The translations under genes were made by a program, and so were the position numbers. The notes beneath the pieces are model-generated. The model was not told where the DNA came from. It made no database searches and worked only from the letters and a program-made list of their open reading frames with translations. This document shows, piece by piece, positions 16,319 through 26,056 of a stretch of DNA of 64,000 nucleotides (position 1 is the first letter of the stretch; each line of letters begins with the position of its first letter). The stretch comes from Phocaeicola plebeius DSM 17135 (GTDB lineage: Bacteria; Bacteroidota; Bacteroidia; Bacteroidales; Bacteroidaceae): assembly GCF_000187895.1 (NCBI RefSeq), contig NZ_DS990119.1:62001-126000 (forward strand), written 5' to 3'.

Positions 16319-17314
16319 ATGGCTGAAGCTATTGACATTCGTGAATTGAATGAACGAATCGAACGCCAGAGCGCGTTTGTGACAAACCTGATGGAGGGAA
16401 TGAATCAGGTAATCGTAGGTCAAAAACATCTTATCGAATCTTTATTGATTGGGTTGCTTTCCGACGGACATATTCTGCTGGAAGGTGTTCCGGGATTGGC
16501 AAAGACCTTGGCAATCAAAACCCTTGCTTCATTGATCGATTCAAAATACAGTCGTGTGCAGTTTACTCCTGACTTGCTGCCGGCCGATATTATCGGTACG
16601 ATGATTTACAGTCAGAAGGATGAGCAGTTCGTGGCCAACAAAGGACCGGTTTTTGCCAACTTTGTACTGGCCGATGAAATTAACCGTGCGCCGGCTAAAG
16701 TACAGAGTGCCTTGCTCGAGGCCATGCAGGAACGTCAGGTGACACTGGGTAAGCAGACTTTTGCACTTCCGAAGCCTTTCCTGGTAATGGCTACGCAGAA
16801 TCCGATTGAGCAGGAAGGTACTTATCCGTTGCCTGAAGCACAGGTAGACCGTTTCATGCTGAAGGTGATTATTGATTATCCGAAGCTGGAAGAAGAAAAG
16901 AAGATTATCCGTCAGAACATCAACGGAGAGCGTACGGAAGTTCGTCCTATTTTGAAGGCTGAAGACATTATTGCTGCCCGTGAAGTGGTTCGTCAGGTAT
17001 ACCTGGATGAAAAGATTGAACAGTACATTGCAGATATCGTATTTGCTACCCGTTATCCGGAAAAATACGACTTGAAAGAACTGAAGGGCTTGATTGGATT
17101 TGGAGGTTCTCCTCGTGCATCTATCAACCTGGCACTGGCTGCACGTAGTTACGCTTTCATCAAACGTCGTGGATACGTGATTCCGGAAGATGTGAGAGCC
17201 GTAGCTCATGACGTGCTTCGTCACCGTATCGGTCTGACTTATGAAGCAGAAGCTACCAACGTGACTTCTGATGAAATCGTCAGCAAGATTCTGAACAAGG
17301 TTGAAGTGCCCTGA
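16319..17314 (+). CDS. MoxR-family AAA+ ATPase (BatI-type)
   Basis: A 331-residue AAA+ ATPase with Walker A GVPGLAKT, Walker B LADEINRAP, sensor 1 ATQNPIEQEGTYPLPEAQVDRF and the C-terminal lid. MoxR ATPases act as chaperones for VWA-domain partner proteins. Here it heads a run of genes with a DUF58 protein and two VWA proteins, the bat arrangement described in Bacteroides fragilis as important for aerotolerance. Confidence 0.9.
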   Translation: MAEAIDIRELNERIERQSAFVTNLMEGMNQVIVGQKHLIESLLIGLLSDGHILLEGVPGLAKTLAIKTLASLIDSKYSRVQFTPDLLPADIIGTMIYSQKDEQFVANKGPVFANFVLADEINRAPAKVQSALLEAMQERQVTLGKQTFALPKPFLVMATQNPIEQEGTYPLPEAQVDRFMLKVIIDYPKLEEEKKIIRQNINGERTEVRPILKAEDIIAAREVVRQVYLDEKIEQYIADIVFATRYPEKYDLKELKGLIGFGGSPRASINLALAARSYAFIKRRGYVIPEDVRAVAHDVLRHRIGLTYEAEATNVTSDEIVSKILNKVEVP

Positions 17315-17338
17315 TTCATTGATACCTGTAACGGTTGC

Positions 17339-17369
17339 GGACGGGGAAGAGAGTTCCCGTCGGCTTTTA
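17339..17369 (+). terminator. Internal hairpin between moxR and the DUF58 gene
   Basis: GACGGGGAA and TTCCCGTC form a stem followed by GGCTTTT. A second stem GTGTTC/GAACAC lies at 17410-17438. Together they could attenuate transcription into the downstream bat genes. Confidence 0.4.
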
Positions 17370-17455
17370 TTCGCAGTCGGAAGGCTGCATGATTATAAAT
17401 GACTAAGCTGTGTTCTTTTGGTTGCCCCAGGGGAACACGGTCAAATATTAAAGGA

Positions 17456-18325
17456 ATGGAGACAAGTGAACTTTTAAAGCGTGTCCGTCAGATTGAAATC
17501 AAGACCCGGGGACTTTCGAGCAATATTTTTGCCGGTCAGTATCATTCGGCCTTCAAAGGGCGTGGTATGGCCTTTTCAGAGGTCCGCGAGTATCAGTATG
17601 GGGATGACGTGCGCGATATTGACTGGAATGTGACCGCTCGCTTCGACAAACCATTCGTGAAAGTCTTTGAGGAAGAACGTGAACTTACGGTCATGTTGCT
17701 GGTGGACGTGTCCAACAGTTTGGACTTCGGTACCATTCAGCAGCTGAAGAAAGAAATGGTGACGGAGATTGCGGCTACAATCGCCTTTTCCGCCATTCAG
17801 AACAATGATAAAATCGGCGTGATTTTCTTTTCCGACCGTATCGAGAAATTTATCCCTCCCAAGAAGGGCCGCAAGCATATTCTGTATATCATTCGTGAAC
17901 TGCTTGATTTCAAGCCGGAAAGTCAGCGCACCAATTTGCAGTGTGTCATTGAGTACCTGACGAATGTACTGAAGAAACGCTGTACGGCCTTTATGCTGAG
18001 CGACTTTATTGACGAACGTGATTTCCAGAATGCGTTGACGATTGCCAACCGGAAACATGATGTGGTGGCTGTGCAGGTGTACGACCGTCGTATGGAAGAA
18101 CTTCCGGACGTGGGACTGATGCACGTGCGTGATGCGGAAACCGGTCATGAGCAGTGGATTGATACTTCGTCGAAGGCATTGCGCAATGCACATCATGCCT
18201 GGTGGAAGGAAAAACAGCAGAAGCTGAATGACACATTTACTCACAGCAATGTGGATTCTGTATCTGTACGTACAGATCAGGATTATGTGAAGGCATTGCT
18301 GAATTTATTTGCAAAACGAAACTGA
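17456..18325 (+). CDS. DUF58 domain protein of the bat operon
   Basis: A 289-residue cytosolic protein. The start at 17456 (METSELLKRVRQIEIKTRG) is chosen because the upstream 19 codons do not resemble the family. The DUF58 core is GRGMAFSEVREYQYGDDVRDIDWNVTARFDKPFVKVFEEERELTVMLLVDVSNSLDFGT, then a VWA-like fold. These proteins are partners of MoxR ATPases. The next gene follows after 8 bp. Confidence 0.88.
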   Translation: METSELLKRVRQIEIKTRGLSSNIFAGQYHSAFKGRGMAFSEVREYQYGDDVRDIDWNVTARFDKPFVKVFEEERELTVMLLVDVSNSLDFGTIQQLKKEMVTEIAATIAFSAIQNNDKIGVIFFSDRIEKFIPPKKGRKHILYIIRELLDFKPESQRTNLQCVIEYLTNVLKKRCTAFMLSDFIDERDFQNALTIANRKHDVVAVQVYDRRMEELPDVGLMHVRDAETGHEQWIDTSSKALRNAHHAWWKEKQQKLNDTFTHSNVDSVSVRTDQDYVKALLNLFAKRN

Positions 18326-18333
18326 CAGTTGAC

Positions 18334-19437
18334 ATGAGACATCTCTTATTATACTACTCAAAAATGATAAAGGCATGTTGCTGTGCTGTGTTGATTTTAT
18401 GCTGTGCAACGGGCTTGAAAGCCCAGCAGGTGACGGTGGAAGCTACTATCGACTCCTTGCAATTGCTCATTGGCGAGCAGGCGAAAATCAAATTGCAGGT
18501 CAGCATGGATGCCAACCAGAAATTGCGTCTGCCGTTGCTGCGTGATACGCTGGTCAGGGGAGTGGAGATTCTGGATGTGGCCAAGCCCGACACGCAGCTG
18601 CTGAACGACAACAAGCGCTGGCTGGTGTCACAGGAATATACAGTGACTTCTTTTGATTCGGCTCTGTATTATCTTCCGCCGTTTGAAGTGCTGGTCAATG
18701 ACAAGGCTTACCGTTCAAAGGCTTTGGCATTGAAAGTGTACTCCATTCCGGTGGATACCTTGCATCCCGACCAGTTCTTTGGTCCGAAGTCCATTCAGGA
18801 AGTATCTCTTACCTGGGAAGACCTGGCACCGATGGTATATTCTATCCTGTTGCTGATTGCATTGGGAGTGGTGACGGCCTTCTTTATCATTCGCTATCGT
18901 GACAATAAGCCTATCATCAAGATTATCAAGGTAGAACCTAAACTTCCGCCTCATTTGGCTGCCATGAAGAAGATTGAAACCATCAAGGCAGACAAGGTGG
19001 CCAAGCGTGAAGATCCGAAAGCTTATTATACGGAGCTGACCGATGTCATCCGTATATATATAAAGGAGCGTTTCGGATTCAATGCCATGGAAATGACGTC
19101 TGCGGAAATTATCGAGCGTCTGTTGGAAGAGAAGGACAAGGAATCTATCCATGACCTGAAGGTAATGTTTGAAACAGCCGACCTGGTGAAGTTTGCGAAA
19201 TATGCGCCGCTGATGAATGAAAACGACATGAACTTGGTGAATGCGGTAGATTTCATTAACCAGACTAAGATAGAGGAAGATCCGAACGCCAAGAAGGAGC
19301 CGACGGAAATCAAAGTGGAGGAGAAGCGTTCCAAACAGGGACGAATTGCCTTGCTGTGCAGCATTGCCATTACGGGTGTGGCCGCACTGATTGCTTTGTA
19401 TTTGTCTGTGCGCCATATCATCGACCTCTTTTTCTAA
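18334..19437 (+). CDS. Membrane-anchored BatD-like / DUF4381-type protein
   Basis: A 367-residue protein with N-terminal signal (MIKACCCAVLILCCATGLKAQ from an internal Met at 18364, or slightly longer from 18334). A beta-rich periplasmic domain (VTVEATIDSLQLLIGEQAKIKLQV) follows, then a membrane helix (MVYSILLLIALGVVTAFFIIRY, about 166-187), a cytosolic helical domain and a second helix near the C-terminus (IALLCSIAITGVAALIALYLSV). It resembles the N-terminal half of BatD and lies between the DUF58 gene and batA. Confidence 0.75.
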   Translation: MRHLLLYYSKMIKACCCAVLILCCATGLKAQQVTVEATIDSLQLLIGEQAKIKLQVSMDANQKLRLPLLRDTLVRGVEILDVAKPDTQLLNDNKRWLVSQEYTVTSFDSALYYLPPFEVLVNDKAYRSKALALKVYSIPVDTLHPDQFFGPKSIQEVSLTWEDLAPMVYSILLLIALGVVTAFFIIRYRDNKPIIKIIKVEPKLPPHLAAMKKIETIKADKVAKREDPKAYYTELTDVIRIYIKERFGFNAMEMTSAEIIERLLEEKDKESIHDLKVMFETADLVKFAKYAPLMNENDMNLVNAVDFINQTKIEEDPNAKKEPTEIKVEEKRSKQGRIALLCSIAITGVAALIALYLSVRHIIDLFF

Positions 19438-19457
19438 TTTAATAATGAATTGAGACT

Positions 19458-20456
19458 ATGATTTTTGCGAATATAGAATATCTGTTTCTGCTTTTGCTGC
19501 TGATTCCGTATATCGTGTGGTACGTGATGCGCCGCAAAAAGGCGGAACCGACCATGCAGGTATCTACCACACGGATGTACATGAAGGCTCCGCGCAGTTG
19601 GAAGATTTATTTGCTGCATGCGCCGTTTGTGCTTCGTATTCTGACGTTTGTGATGATTGTGCTGGTACTGGCACGCCCGCAAACTACCGATAACTGGCAG
19701 AACACGGAGATTGAAGGTATTGACATCATGCTGGCGGTCGACGTGTCGACCAGTATGCTGGCCGAAGATTTGAAGCCGAACCGTATTGAAGCGGCCAAGC
19801 AGGTAGCGGCAGAGTTTATCAACGGACGTCCGAATGATAATATCGGTCTGACTATTTTTGCGGGAGAAGCATTTACACAGTGTCCGCTGACAGTAGACCA
19901 CGGAGTACTGTTGAATTTGTTCCAGAGTGTGAGCTGCGACATGGTACAGCGCGGAATGATTGAAGACGGTACGGCACTGGGTATGGGACTGGCCAACGCG
20001 GTGAGTCGTCTGAAAGACAGCAAGGCCAAGTCAAAGGTTGTTATCCTGCTGACGGATGGTGTGAACAACCGGGGAGACATTTCTCCGCTTACTGCGGCCG
20101 AAATAGCCAAGCAGTTTGGTATCCGTGTGTACACCATCGGTGTAGGAACTAACGGTACGGCACCTTATCCGATGCAGACGTACGCCGGTGTGCAGTATGT
20201 ACAGATGCCGGTGGAAATCGACGAACAGACCATGAGCCAGATTGCCGGAACAACTAATGGAAACTATTTCCGTGCTACCAGCAATACGAAGCTGAAGGAA
20301 GTGTACCGTGAAATTGACAAACTCGAAAAAACAAAACTGAACGTGAAGGAATTCAGCAAACGTGAAGAAGCCTATGCGGTGTTTGCACTGATTGCATTCC
20401 TGAGCATCTTGCTTGAAATTCTTTTGCGGAATACAGTTTTGAAGAAAATACCTTAA
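19458..20456 (+). CDS. batA: BatA, VWA-domain membrane protein
   Basis: A 332-residue protein with two N-terminal membrane helices and one C-terminal helix around a VWA domain. The MIDAS motif is AVDVSTSMLAEDLKPNRIEAAK; DGTALGMGLANAVSRL and ILLTDGVNNRG supply the other metal ligands. In B. fragilis the bat products were linked to oxygen tolerance. It is 11 bp before batB and about one third identical by eye. Confidence 0.88.
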   Translation: MIFANIEYLFLLLLLIPYIVWYVMRRKKAEPTMQVSTTRMYMKAPRSWKIYLLHAPFVLRILTFVMIVLVLARPQTTDNWQNTEIEGIDIMLAVDVSTSMLAEDLKPNRIEAAKQVAAEFINGRPNDNIGLTIFAGEAFTQCPLTVDHGVLLNLFQSVSCDMVQRGMIEDGTALGMGLANAVSRLKDSKAKSKVVILLTDGVNNRGDISPLTAAEIAKQFGIRVYTIGVGTNGTAPYPMQTYAGVQYVQMPVEIDEQTMSQIAGTTNGNYFRATSNTKLKEVYREIDKLEKTKLNVKEFSKREEAYAVFALIAFLSILLEILLRNTVLKKIP

Positions 20457-20467
20457 AATAAGAAGTC

Positions 20468-21487
20468 ATGTTTCGATTTGGAGAACCTCAATATTTGTAT
20501 TTACTGATCGTGTTGCCCTTGCTGGCTGTGTTCTATTTTTATTCGAACTATCGCCGTCGCAAGAAGTTGCGCGAATATGGTAGTCCGGAGTTGCTGGCAC
20601 ATCTCATGCCGGATGTGTCGAAATATCGTCCGGACGTAAAATTCTGGCTGACGCTTTCTGCGCTGGCCATGGTTATTTTCATGCTGGCTCGTCCGCAGTT
20701 CGGTTCAAAGATGGAAACGGTGAAGCGTCAGGGTGTGGAAACGGTGGTGGCACTGGATATTTCAAACTCCATGCTGGCACAGGATGTCACTCCCAGCCGT
20801 CTGGAAAAATCGAAGAAGCTGATTTCCCGTCTGGTGGAGACCTTCAATAACGATAAAGTGGCCATGATTGTGTTTGCAGGTGAAGCTTTCACACAGCTCC
20901 CGATTACGAGCGACTATGTATCGGCCAAGATGTTTCTGGAAACGATTTCTCCTTCCTTGATTACCACACAGGGTACGGACATTCGCGGGGCCATCGACCT
21001 GGCTATGAAGAGTTTCACTCCGAATGAAGGGGTAGGACGTGCCATCGTGCTGATTACCGATGGTGAGAACCACGAAGGAGGAGCCATCGAGGCTGCTCAG
21101 GAGGCTGCCAAGAAGGGTATGCGTGTATTCGTTTTAGGAGTAGGTTCACCCGATGGTTCACCTATTCCGGTGGAAGGTACCAATGAATTCCGTCGCGACA
21201 AGGACGGTAATGTGGTCGTGACCCGTCTGAACGAACAGATGTGTCAGGAGATTGCTAAAGCCGGAAATGGTATTTACGTGCGTGTGGACAATACCAACAA
21301 TGCCGAAAAGGCACTGAATGCGGAAATAAACAAACTGGCGAAGGCGGATGTGGAGACACAGGTTTTTACGGAGTTCGACGAGCAGTTCCAGGTGCTGGCC
21401 TGGCTGGCTATTCTTTTACTGGCTGCCGACCTGATGATTCTGAACCGCAAGAATCCGCTTTTCAAGAATGTGAAACTCTTTAAATGA
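20468..21487 (+). CDS. batB: BatB, VWA-domain membrane protein
   Basis: A 339-residue paralogue of BatA with the same layout: two N-terminal helices, VWA domain with MIDAS ALDISNSMLAQDVTPSRLEKSK, TQGTDIRGAIDLAM, LITDGENHEG, and a C-terminal helix (FQVLAWLAILLLAADLMIL). Its last 4 bp overlap the batC start. Confidence 0.88.
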   Translation: MFRFGEPQYLYLLIVLPLLAVFYFYSNYRRRKKLREYGSPELLAHLMPDVSKYRPDVKFWLTLSALAMVIFMLARPQFGSKMETVKRQGVETVVALDISNSMLAQDVTPSRLEKSKKLISRLVETFNNDKVAMIVFAGEAFTQLPITSDYVSAKMFLETISPSLITTQGTDIRGAIDLAMKSFTPNEGVGRAIVLITDGENHEGGAIEAAQEAAKKGMRVFVLGVGSPDGSPIPVEGTNEFRRDKDGNVVVTRLNEQMCQEIAKAGNGIYVRVDNTNNAEKALNAEINKLAKADVETQVFTEFDEQFQVLAWLAILLLAADLMILNRKNPLFKNVKLFK

Positions 21488-22197
21488 AACTGGAGATGAA
21501 AGTGAAAGGATATATTCTGTGTATGTGTCTGGCCCTGACTGCCGTGGCCGGATATGGACAGAAAACAGACCGTGATTATCTGCGAAGCGGCAACAAGCTT
21601 TACAAGGATAGCTTGTTTGTCAAGGCGGAAGTAGACTACCGGAAGGCGCTGGAGCTGAATCCCAAGTCGGCCGATGCCATGTACAATCTGGGGAATGCGC
21701 TGATGATGCAGGAAAAGGCCAAAGAGGCTATGGAGCAGTTTGATGCAGCGTCTCGTCTGGAGAAGGACAAGAAGAAGCTGGCACAGATTTACCACAACAT
21801 GGGAGTCATTCTGCAGTCATCCAAACAGTTGCCGCAATGTATCGAAGCCTATAAGCAGTCCTTGCGCAACAATCCGAAGGATAATGAAACCCGCTACAAC
21901 CTGGCACTGGCGCAGAAGCAATTGAAAGATCAGCAGCAGAACCAGCAGAATCAGGACCAGCAGCAAAACAAGCAGGACCAGAAGCAGGATGACAAGCAGC
22001 AGAACAAGGACCAGCAAGACCAGAACGAGAAAGAACAGCAGCAGAATCCGCAGCAACAGCAGCAAAACCAGAACCAGATGTCGAAGGAAAATGCCCAGCA
22101 GTTGCTCAACGCCGTGATGCAGGACGAAAAGAACGTGCAGGATAAGGTGAAGAAGCAGATTCAGGTGCAGGGACGCAAGCTGGAAAAAGACTGGTAA
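21484..22197 (+). CDS. batC: BatC, TPR protein with Gln/Asn-rich tail
   Basis: A 237-residue protein with an N-terminal signal (YILCMCLALTAVAGYGQ), about three TPR units (AEVDYRKALELNPKSADAMYNLGNAL; IYHNMGVILQSSKQLPQCIEAYKQSLRNNPKDNETRYNLALAQ) and a low-complexity tail of about 55 residues made almost only of Gln, Asn, Asp and Lys (150-200). Probably periplasmic and a scaffold for BatA/BatB. Confidence 0.85.
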   Translation: MKLEMKVKGYILCMCLALTAVAGYGQKTDRDYLRSGNKLYKDSLFVKAEVDYRKALELNPKSADAMYNLGNALMMQEKAKEAMEQFDAASRLEKDKKKLAQIYHNMGVILQSSKQLPQCIEAYKQSLRNNPKDNETRYNLALAQKQLKDQQQNQQNQDQQQNKQDQKQDDKQQNKDQQDQNEKEQQQNPQQQQQNQNQMSKENAQQLLNAVMQDEKNVQDKVKKQIQVQGRKLEKDW

Positions 22198-22244
22198 GGC
22201 TGGAAGCAATGAAGAACAAATGAATAATCATAAATAACAGAATA

Positions 22245-24074
22245 ATGCGAAAGATAATATTCTTACTTTTTACGATACTTGCGGCGTGGCAGGTGAAAGC
22301 TGCCGACAAGGTACGCTTCGTGGCAGAAGCTGCCGACGTGGTGGTAAGCGGTGACCAGGTACGACTGGTATTCACGGTCAATTCGCAAGACATCAAGGAT
22401 TTCCGTGCTCCTTCCATCAAGGGCTTTGACGTGCTGATGGGACCGAGCCGCTCTCAGCAGAGCAGTATTCAGATTATCAACGGAAAGCGTACATCGAACA
22501 GCTCTACGGCGTTCACTTATATCCTCTTGGCGGGAAGTCCTGGTACGTATACCATTCCGGCAGCCAGTGTAGAGGTAAATGGAGAGAAAGTCTTTTCCAA
22601 TGCCATTTCCATCAAGGTGCTTCCGCAGGACCAGACCTCGGGGAATAGTGGCAACAACGGGGGAGGCAGTGCTTCTTCTTCACGCAGCCAGGCAGCAGGC
22701 AGCCGTATCTCTGCCAACGATTTGTTTATCACGGCTACAGCCAGCAAAACCACCGTACACGAGCAGGAAGCCATTCTGCTGACTTATAAGGTATATACCG
22801 TGGTGAATCTGCGTCAGTTGTATGGCAAGATGCCCGATTTGAAGGGTTTCCATACGCAGGAGGTAGAATTGCCGCAGCAGAAGACTTTTACGCTGGAACA
22901 TTATAAAGGACGGAACTACAATACGACTGTATGGAGCCAGTATGTGTTGTTCCCGCAGCAGACGGGTAAACTGGAAATCCCTTCTATTACATTTGATGGG
23001 GTGGTTGCCCAGCAGACCGTTTCGGACGACCCGTTTGATGCTTTCTTCAATGGCGGAGGATACGTGGAAGTGAAGAAGAAAATTACGACTCCGAAAGTAG
23101 TGATTAACGTGCAGCCGCTTCCTGCCAAACCGGCCGGATTCTCTGGAGCAGTGGGTGAGTTCAAACTGGCATCGTCTATCAATGCGACTGACGTAAAGAC
23201 CAACGATGCTGTGACCATCAAACTGACACTGAGCGGTACAGGAAACATGAAGCTTATCGGTACGCCGGAAGTAAAATTCCCGCAGGATTTCGAAATCTAT
23301 GACCCGAAAGTGACCGATGATTATAAGCTGACCAACAGTGGACTGACGGGTACGAAGACATTCGAATACCTGGCAATTCCGCGTCATGCCGGCAACTTTA
23401 CAATTCCGGCAGTAGAATTTACCTACTTCGACCTGAAGAGCAACAGCTACAAGACTCTGAAAACAGAGGCTTATAACCTGAAGGTGGCCAAAGGACAGGG
23501 AAATGCCGATCAGGTAATTTCAGACTTCACTAACAAGGAGAGCGTGAAGATGCTGGGTAAGGATATCCGCTTTATCAAGTTGGGCGATTCTTCACTTCGT
23601 CCGAAGGGAGATTTCTTCTTCGGTACCGTAGGATATTACCTGTGCTACCTGATTCCGTTGCTGCTGTTCGTTGTCTTTGCAGTGATTTATCGTCAGAAAG
23701 CCCTCGAAAATGCCAACGTGGCGAAGGTGAAGACCAAAAAAGCCAACAAGGTGGCTACACGCCGTATGAAACTGGCTGGTAAGTTGCTGGCAGAAAACAA
23801 GAAGAATGAGTTCTATGACGAAGTACTGAAAGCTTTGTGGGGATACATCAGCGACAAGCTCAGTATTCCGGTATCTCAGTTGTCGAAAGACAACATTGAA
23901 GCCGAACTGACCAACTACGGTGTGCAGGAAGCCTTGATTGCCGAGTTTATCGGTGTGCTCAATGAATGTGAATACGCACGTTATGCTCCGGGCAACGAAA
24001 ACGAGGCGATGGACAAGGTATATTCCGCTTCTGTGGAAGTCATCAGTAAAATGGAAAACAGTATCAAACATTAA
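22245..24074 (+). CDS. batD: BatD, periplasmic beta-domain membrane protein
   Basis: A 609-residue protein: signal peptide (MRKIIFLLFTILAAWQVKA), several Ig-like/BatD repeats (VRFVAEAADVVVSGDQVRLVFTVN..., LFITATASKTTVHEQEAILLTYKV, FKLASSINATDVKTNDAVTIKLTLSG), one membrane helix near 465-485 (YYLCYLIPLLLFVVFAVIY) and a basic cytosolic helical tail with YDEVLKALWGYISDKLSIPVSQLSKDN. Sits between batC and batE. Confidence 0.88.
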   Translation: MRKIIFLLFTILAAWQVKAADKVRFVAEAADVVVSGDQVRLVFTVNSQDIKDFRAPSIKGFDVLMGPSRSQQSSIQIINGKRTSNSSTAFTYILLAGSPGTYTIPAASVEVNGEKVFSNAISIKVLPQDQTSGNSGNNGGGSASSSRSQAAGSRISANDLFITATASKTTVHEQEAILLTYKVYTVVNLRQLYGKMPDLKGFHTQEVELPQQKTFTLEHYKGRNYNTTVWSQYVLFPQQTGKLEIPSITFDGVVAQQTVSDDPFDAFFNGGGYVEVKKKITTPKVVINVQPLPAKPAGFSGAVGEFKLASSINATDVKTNDAVTIKLTLSGTGNMKLIGTPEVKFPQDFEIYDPKVTDDYKLTNSGLTGTKTFEYLAIPRHAGNFTIPAVEFTYFDLKSNSYKTLKTEAYNLKVAKGQGNADQVISDFTNKESVKMLGKDIRFIKLGDSSLRPKGDFFFGTVGYYLCYLIPLLLFVVFAVIYRQKALENANVAKVKTKKANKVATRRMKLAGKLLAENKKNEFYDEVLKALWGYISDKLSIPVSQLSKDNIEAELTNYGVQEALIAEFIGVLNECEYARYAPGNENEAMDKVYSASVEVISKMENSIKH

Positions 24075-24098
24075 AACGGATAGGAGAGCAGACTAGAT

Positions 24099-24851
24099 AT
24101 GAAGAAATTATCTTTATTATTGATAGGCCTGATTGGGTATATTCAGTTTGCCGTGGCAGCTCCCACAAAGGCGGAAGCTGACGAAGCATACCAGAAGGAA
24201 AAGTTCAGCGAGGCAGCGTCCTTGTATGAAGAAATCCTGCAGACGCAGGGAGAATCGGCCGACATCTATTATAATCTTGGAAACGCGTACTTCAAGCTGA
24301 AGAATACGGCCAAGGCAGTGCTCAACTACGAACGTGCACTTCTCCTGAATCCGGGAGACGCGGATATCCGTTTTAATCTGGACATGGCACGCAGCAAGAC
24401 GGTGGACAAGATTACGCCTACTGCCGAGGTGTTCATCGTGACGTGGTACAAATCGCTGGTCAACATGATGAGCGAACAGAGCTGGGGCTATGTGGGAATT
24501 TTCTCGTTCATTCTTTTGCTGATAGGAGTATCTTTTTATATCTTCGGCAACCGCCTTTGGATAAAGAAAGCCGGATTCATCGGAGCGGTGGTATTCCTGA
24601 TTGTGACGGTGTGCAGCAATATTTTTGCCAGTGAGCAGAAAGCGGAGCTGGTAGACCGTACGGGAGCCATTGTGATGGAGCCGACAATCAATGTCAAGAG
24701 TACGCCGAACGAAAGCGGAACCGACTTGTTCGTGCTGCATGAAGGTACGAAAGTCTTCATCGAGGACAATTCGATGAAAGGCTGGAAGGAAATCCGCCTG
24801 GAAGACGGCAACAAAGGCTGGGTGAAGACGGAAGCAATTGAAATCATTTAA
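24099..24851 (+). CDS. batE: BatE, TPR and SH3-domain membrane protein
   Basis: A 250-residue protein with signal peptide, two TPRs (YQKEKFSEAASLYEEILQTQGESADIYYNLGNAYFKL; AKAVLNYERALLLNPGDADIRFNLDMA), two membrane helices (about 128-148 and 155-175) and a C-terminal SH3-like domain (AIVMEPTINVKSTPNESGTDLFVLHEGTKVFI...KGWVKTEAIEII). It is the last bat gene; the PAP2 gene starts 15 bp later. Confidence 0.88.
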   Translation: MKKLSLLLIGLIGYIQFAVAAPTKAEADEAYQKEKFSEAASLYEEILQTQGESADIYYNLGNAYFKLKNTAKAVLNYERALLLNPGDADIRFNLDMARSKTVDKITPTAEVFIVTWYKSLVNMMSEQSWGYVGIFSFILLLIGVSFYIFGNRLWIKKAGFIGAVVFLIVTVCSNIFASEQKAELVDRTGAIVMEPTINVKSTPNESGTDLFVLHEGTKVFIEDNSMKGWKEIRLEDGNKGWVKTEAIEII

Positions 24852-24866
24852 TTCAAATAAGCATAA

Positions 24867-25577
24867 ATGGCAGACATACAGCAACTCATAGAGGCCGACA
24901 AGGCTTTGCTACTTTCTCTTAACGGAAGCGACTCCTTGTTCTGGGATGGATTCATGTGGACAGTGACAGACACCAAGACATGGATTCCGGCCATACTGGT
25001 GTTGCTGTATGTCGTGTTTAAGAATAACCGTGTGCCGCAAGGAATAGTCATCACGCTGATGTTCGCTTTGTGCGTTACGCTGGCCGACCAGTTTGCGTCG
25101 GGACTCTGCAAGCCTTATTTTGCCCGTTTTCGTCCCACTCAGGACCCTGAACTGATGTATCTGGTGCAGACGGTGAACGATTATAGGGGAGGCTTGTATG
25201 GATTTATCTCCAGCCATGCCGCCAATACCTTTGCTGTAGCGATGTTTGCCTCGTTGCTAGTGCGCTATCTGCCTTTCACCTGCATGATGTTTCTGTGGGC
25301 CATGATTCCCTCGTACTCACGCATGTACTTAGGTGTGCATTATCCTGGTGACATTCTGTGTGGGGCAGTGGCCGGATCGGTTGTCGGTGTGCTTGTGTAC
25401 CTGCTGTACGCACGTCTGCGCAAGAAATTCTTCGATTGTCCGCAGTATATTTCCACCCAATACACCAAGGGCGGATATACCAAAGATGATATTTCCATTC
25501 TGCATGCCACACTGCTGCTGACTTATCTCTATGCGATAATCGGAGGAATGATAGTAGCAAAAGGTCTGCATTTCTGA
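24867..25577 (+). CDS. PAP2-family membrane phosphatase
   Basis: A 236-residue integral membrane phosphatase. The three catalytic motifs are KPYFARFRPT, SSHAAN (phosphohistidine region) and SRMYLGVHYPGDILCGA. Enzymes of this type remove phosphate from lipid substrates such as undecaprenyl pyrophosphate, lipid A or phosphatidate; the substrate here is not evident. It appears to be cotranscribed with the bat genes. Confidence 0.87.
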   Translation: MADIQQLIEADKALLLSLNGSDSLFWDGFMWTVTDTKTWIPAILVLLYVVFKNNRVPQGIVITLMFALCVTLADQFASGLCKPYFARFRPTQDPELMYLVQTVNDYRGGLYGFISSHAANTFAVAMFASLLVRYLPFTCMMFLWAMIPSYSRMYLGVHYPGDILCGAVAGSVVGVLVYLLYARLRKKFFDCPQYISTQYTKGGYTKDDISILHATLLLTYLYAIIGGMIVAKGLHF

Positions 25578-25686
25578 CCAGAAAGTAAGATATTTTCGAA
25601 AAAAACGGTTGGAAAGTTTGTGCTGTCACAATCTTTTGCTATATTTAAATCGATATTAAAAACAACATTTTGTCTAACACTTAATT

Positions 25687-25953
25687 ATGACTACTATGAA
25701 CAGAACAATAACCTTTAACGAACTTCGTAAAATCAAAGATTCTTTGCCCACGGGAAGCATGCATCGCATTGCGGATGAGTTGAACCTCAGCGTGGAAACG
25801 GTGCGTAATTTCTTTGGCGGACATAACTTCAAGGACGGAAAAAGCGTAGGTATCCATCTCGAACCGGGTCCTGACGGCGGACTGGTGATGCTTGACGATA
25901 CTACGGTACTCGATAAGGCAATAGCCATTCTGAAGGAAGAACAACGCGCTTGA
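25687..25953 (+). CDS. Small DNA-binding protein (HTH)
   Basis: An 88-residue protein; the start may be the second Met at 25696 (MNRTITFNELRKIKD). SMHRIADELNLSVETVRNFFGGHNF is a helix-turn-helix resembling LacI/XRE-type recognition helices, followed by a short beta part (GIHLEPGPDGGLVMLDDTTVLDKAIAIL). It stands alone between the bat operon and the Usp gene. Target unknown. Confidence 0.7.
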   Translation: MTTMNRTITFNELRKIKDSLPTGSMHRIADELNLSVETVRNFFGGHNFKDGKSVGIHLEPGPDGGLVMLDDTTVLDKAIAILKEEQRA

Positions 25954-25959
25954 TATAAG

Positions 25960-26019
25960 ATAAGGGCTGTAACAAGAGAGTGGGAGAGTATCCGTTCCTG
26001 TTACGGCCCTTATTGTTTA
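25960..26019 (+). terminator. Terminator-like hairpin
   Basis: ATAAGGGCTGTAACA (25960-25974) pairs with TGTTACGGCCCTTAT (25999-26013) with one mismatch, followed by TGTTT. Confidence 0.7.
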
Positions 26020-26056
26020 TCCGATAATATGATATTAACCTAAAAATGCAGAAGCC

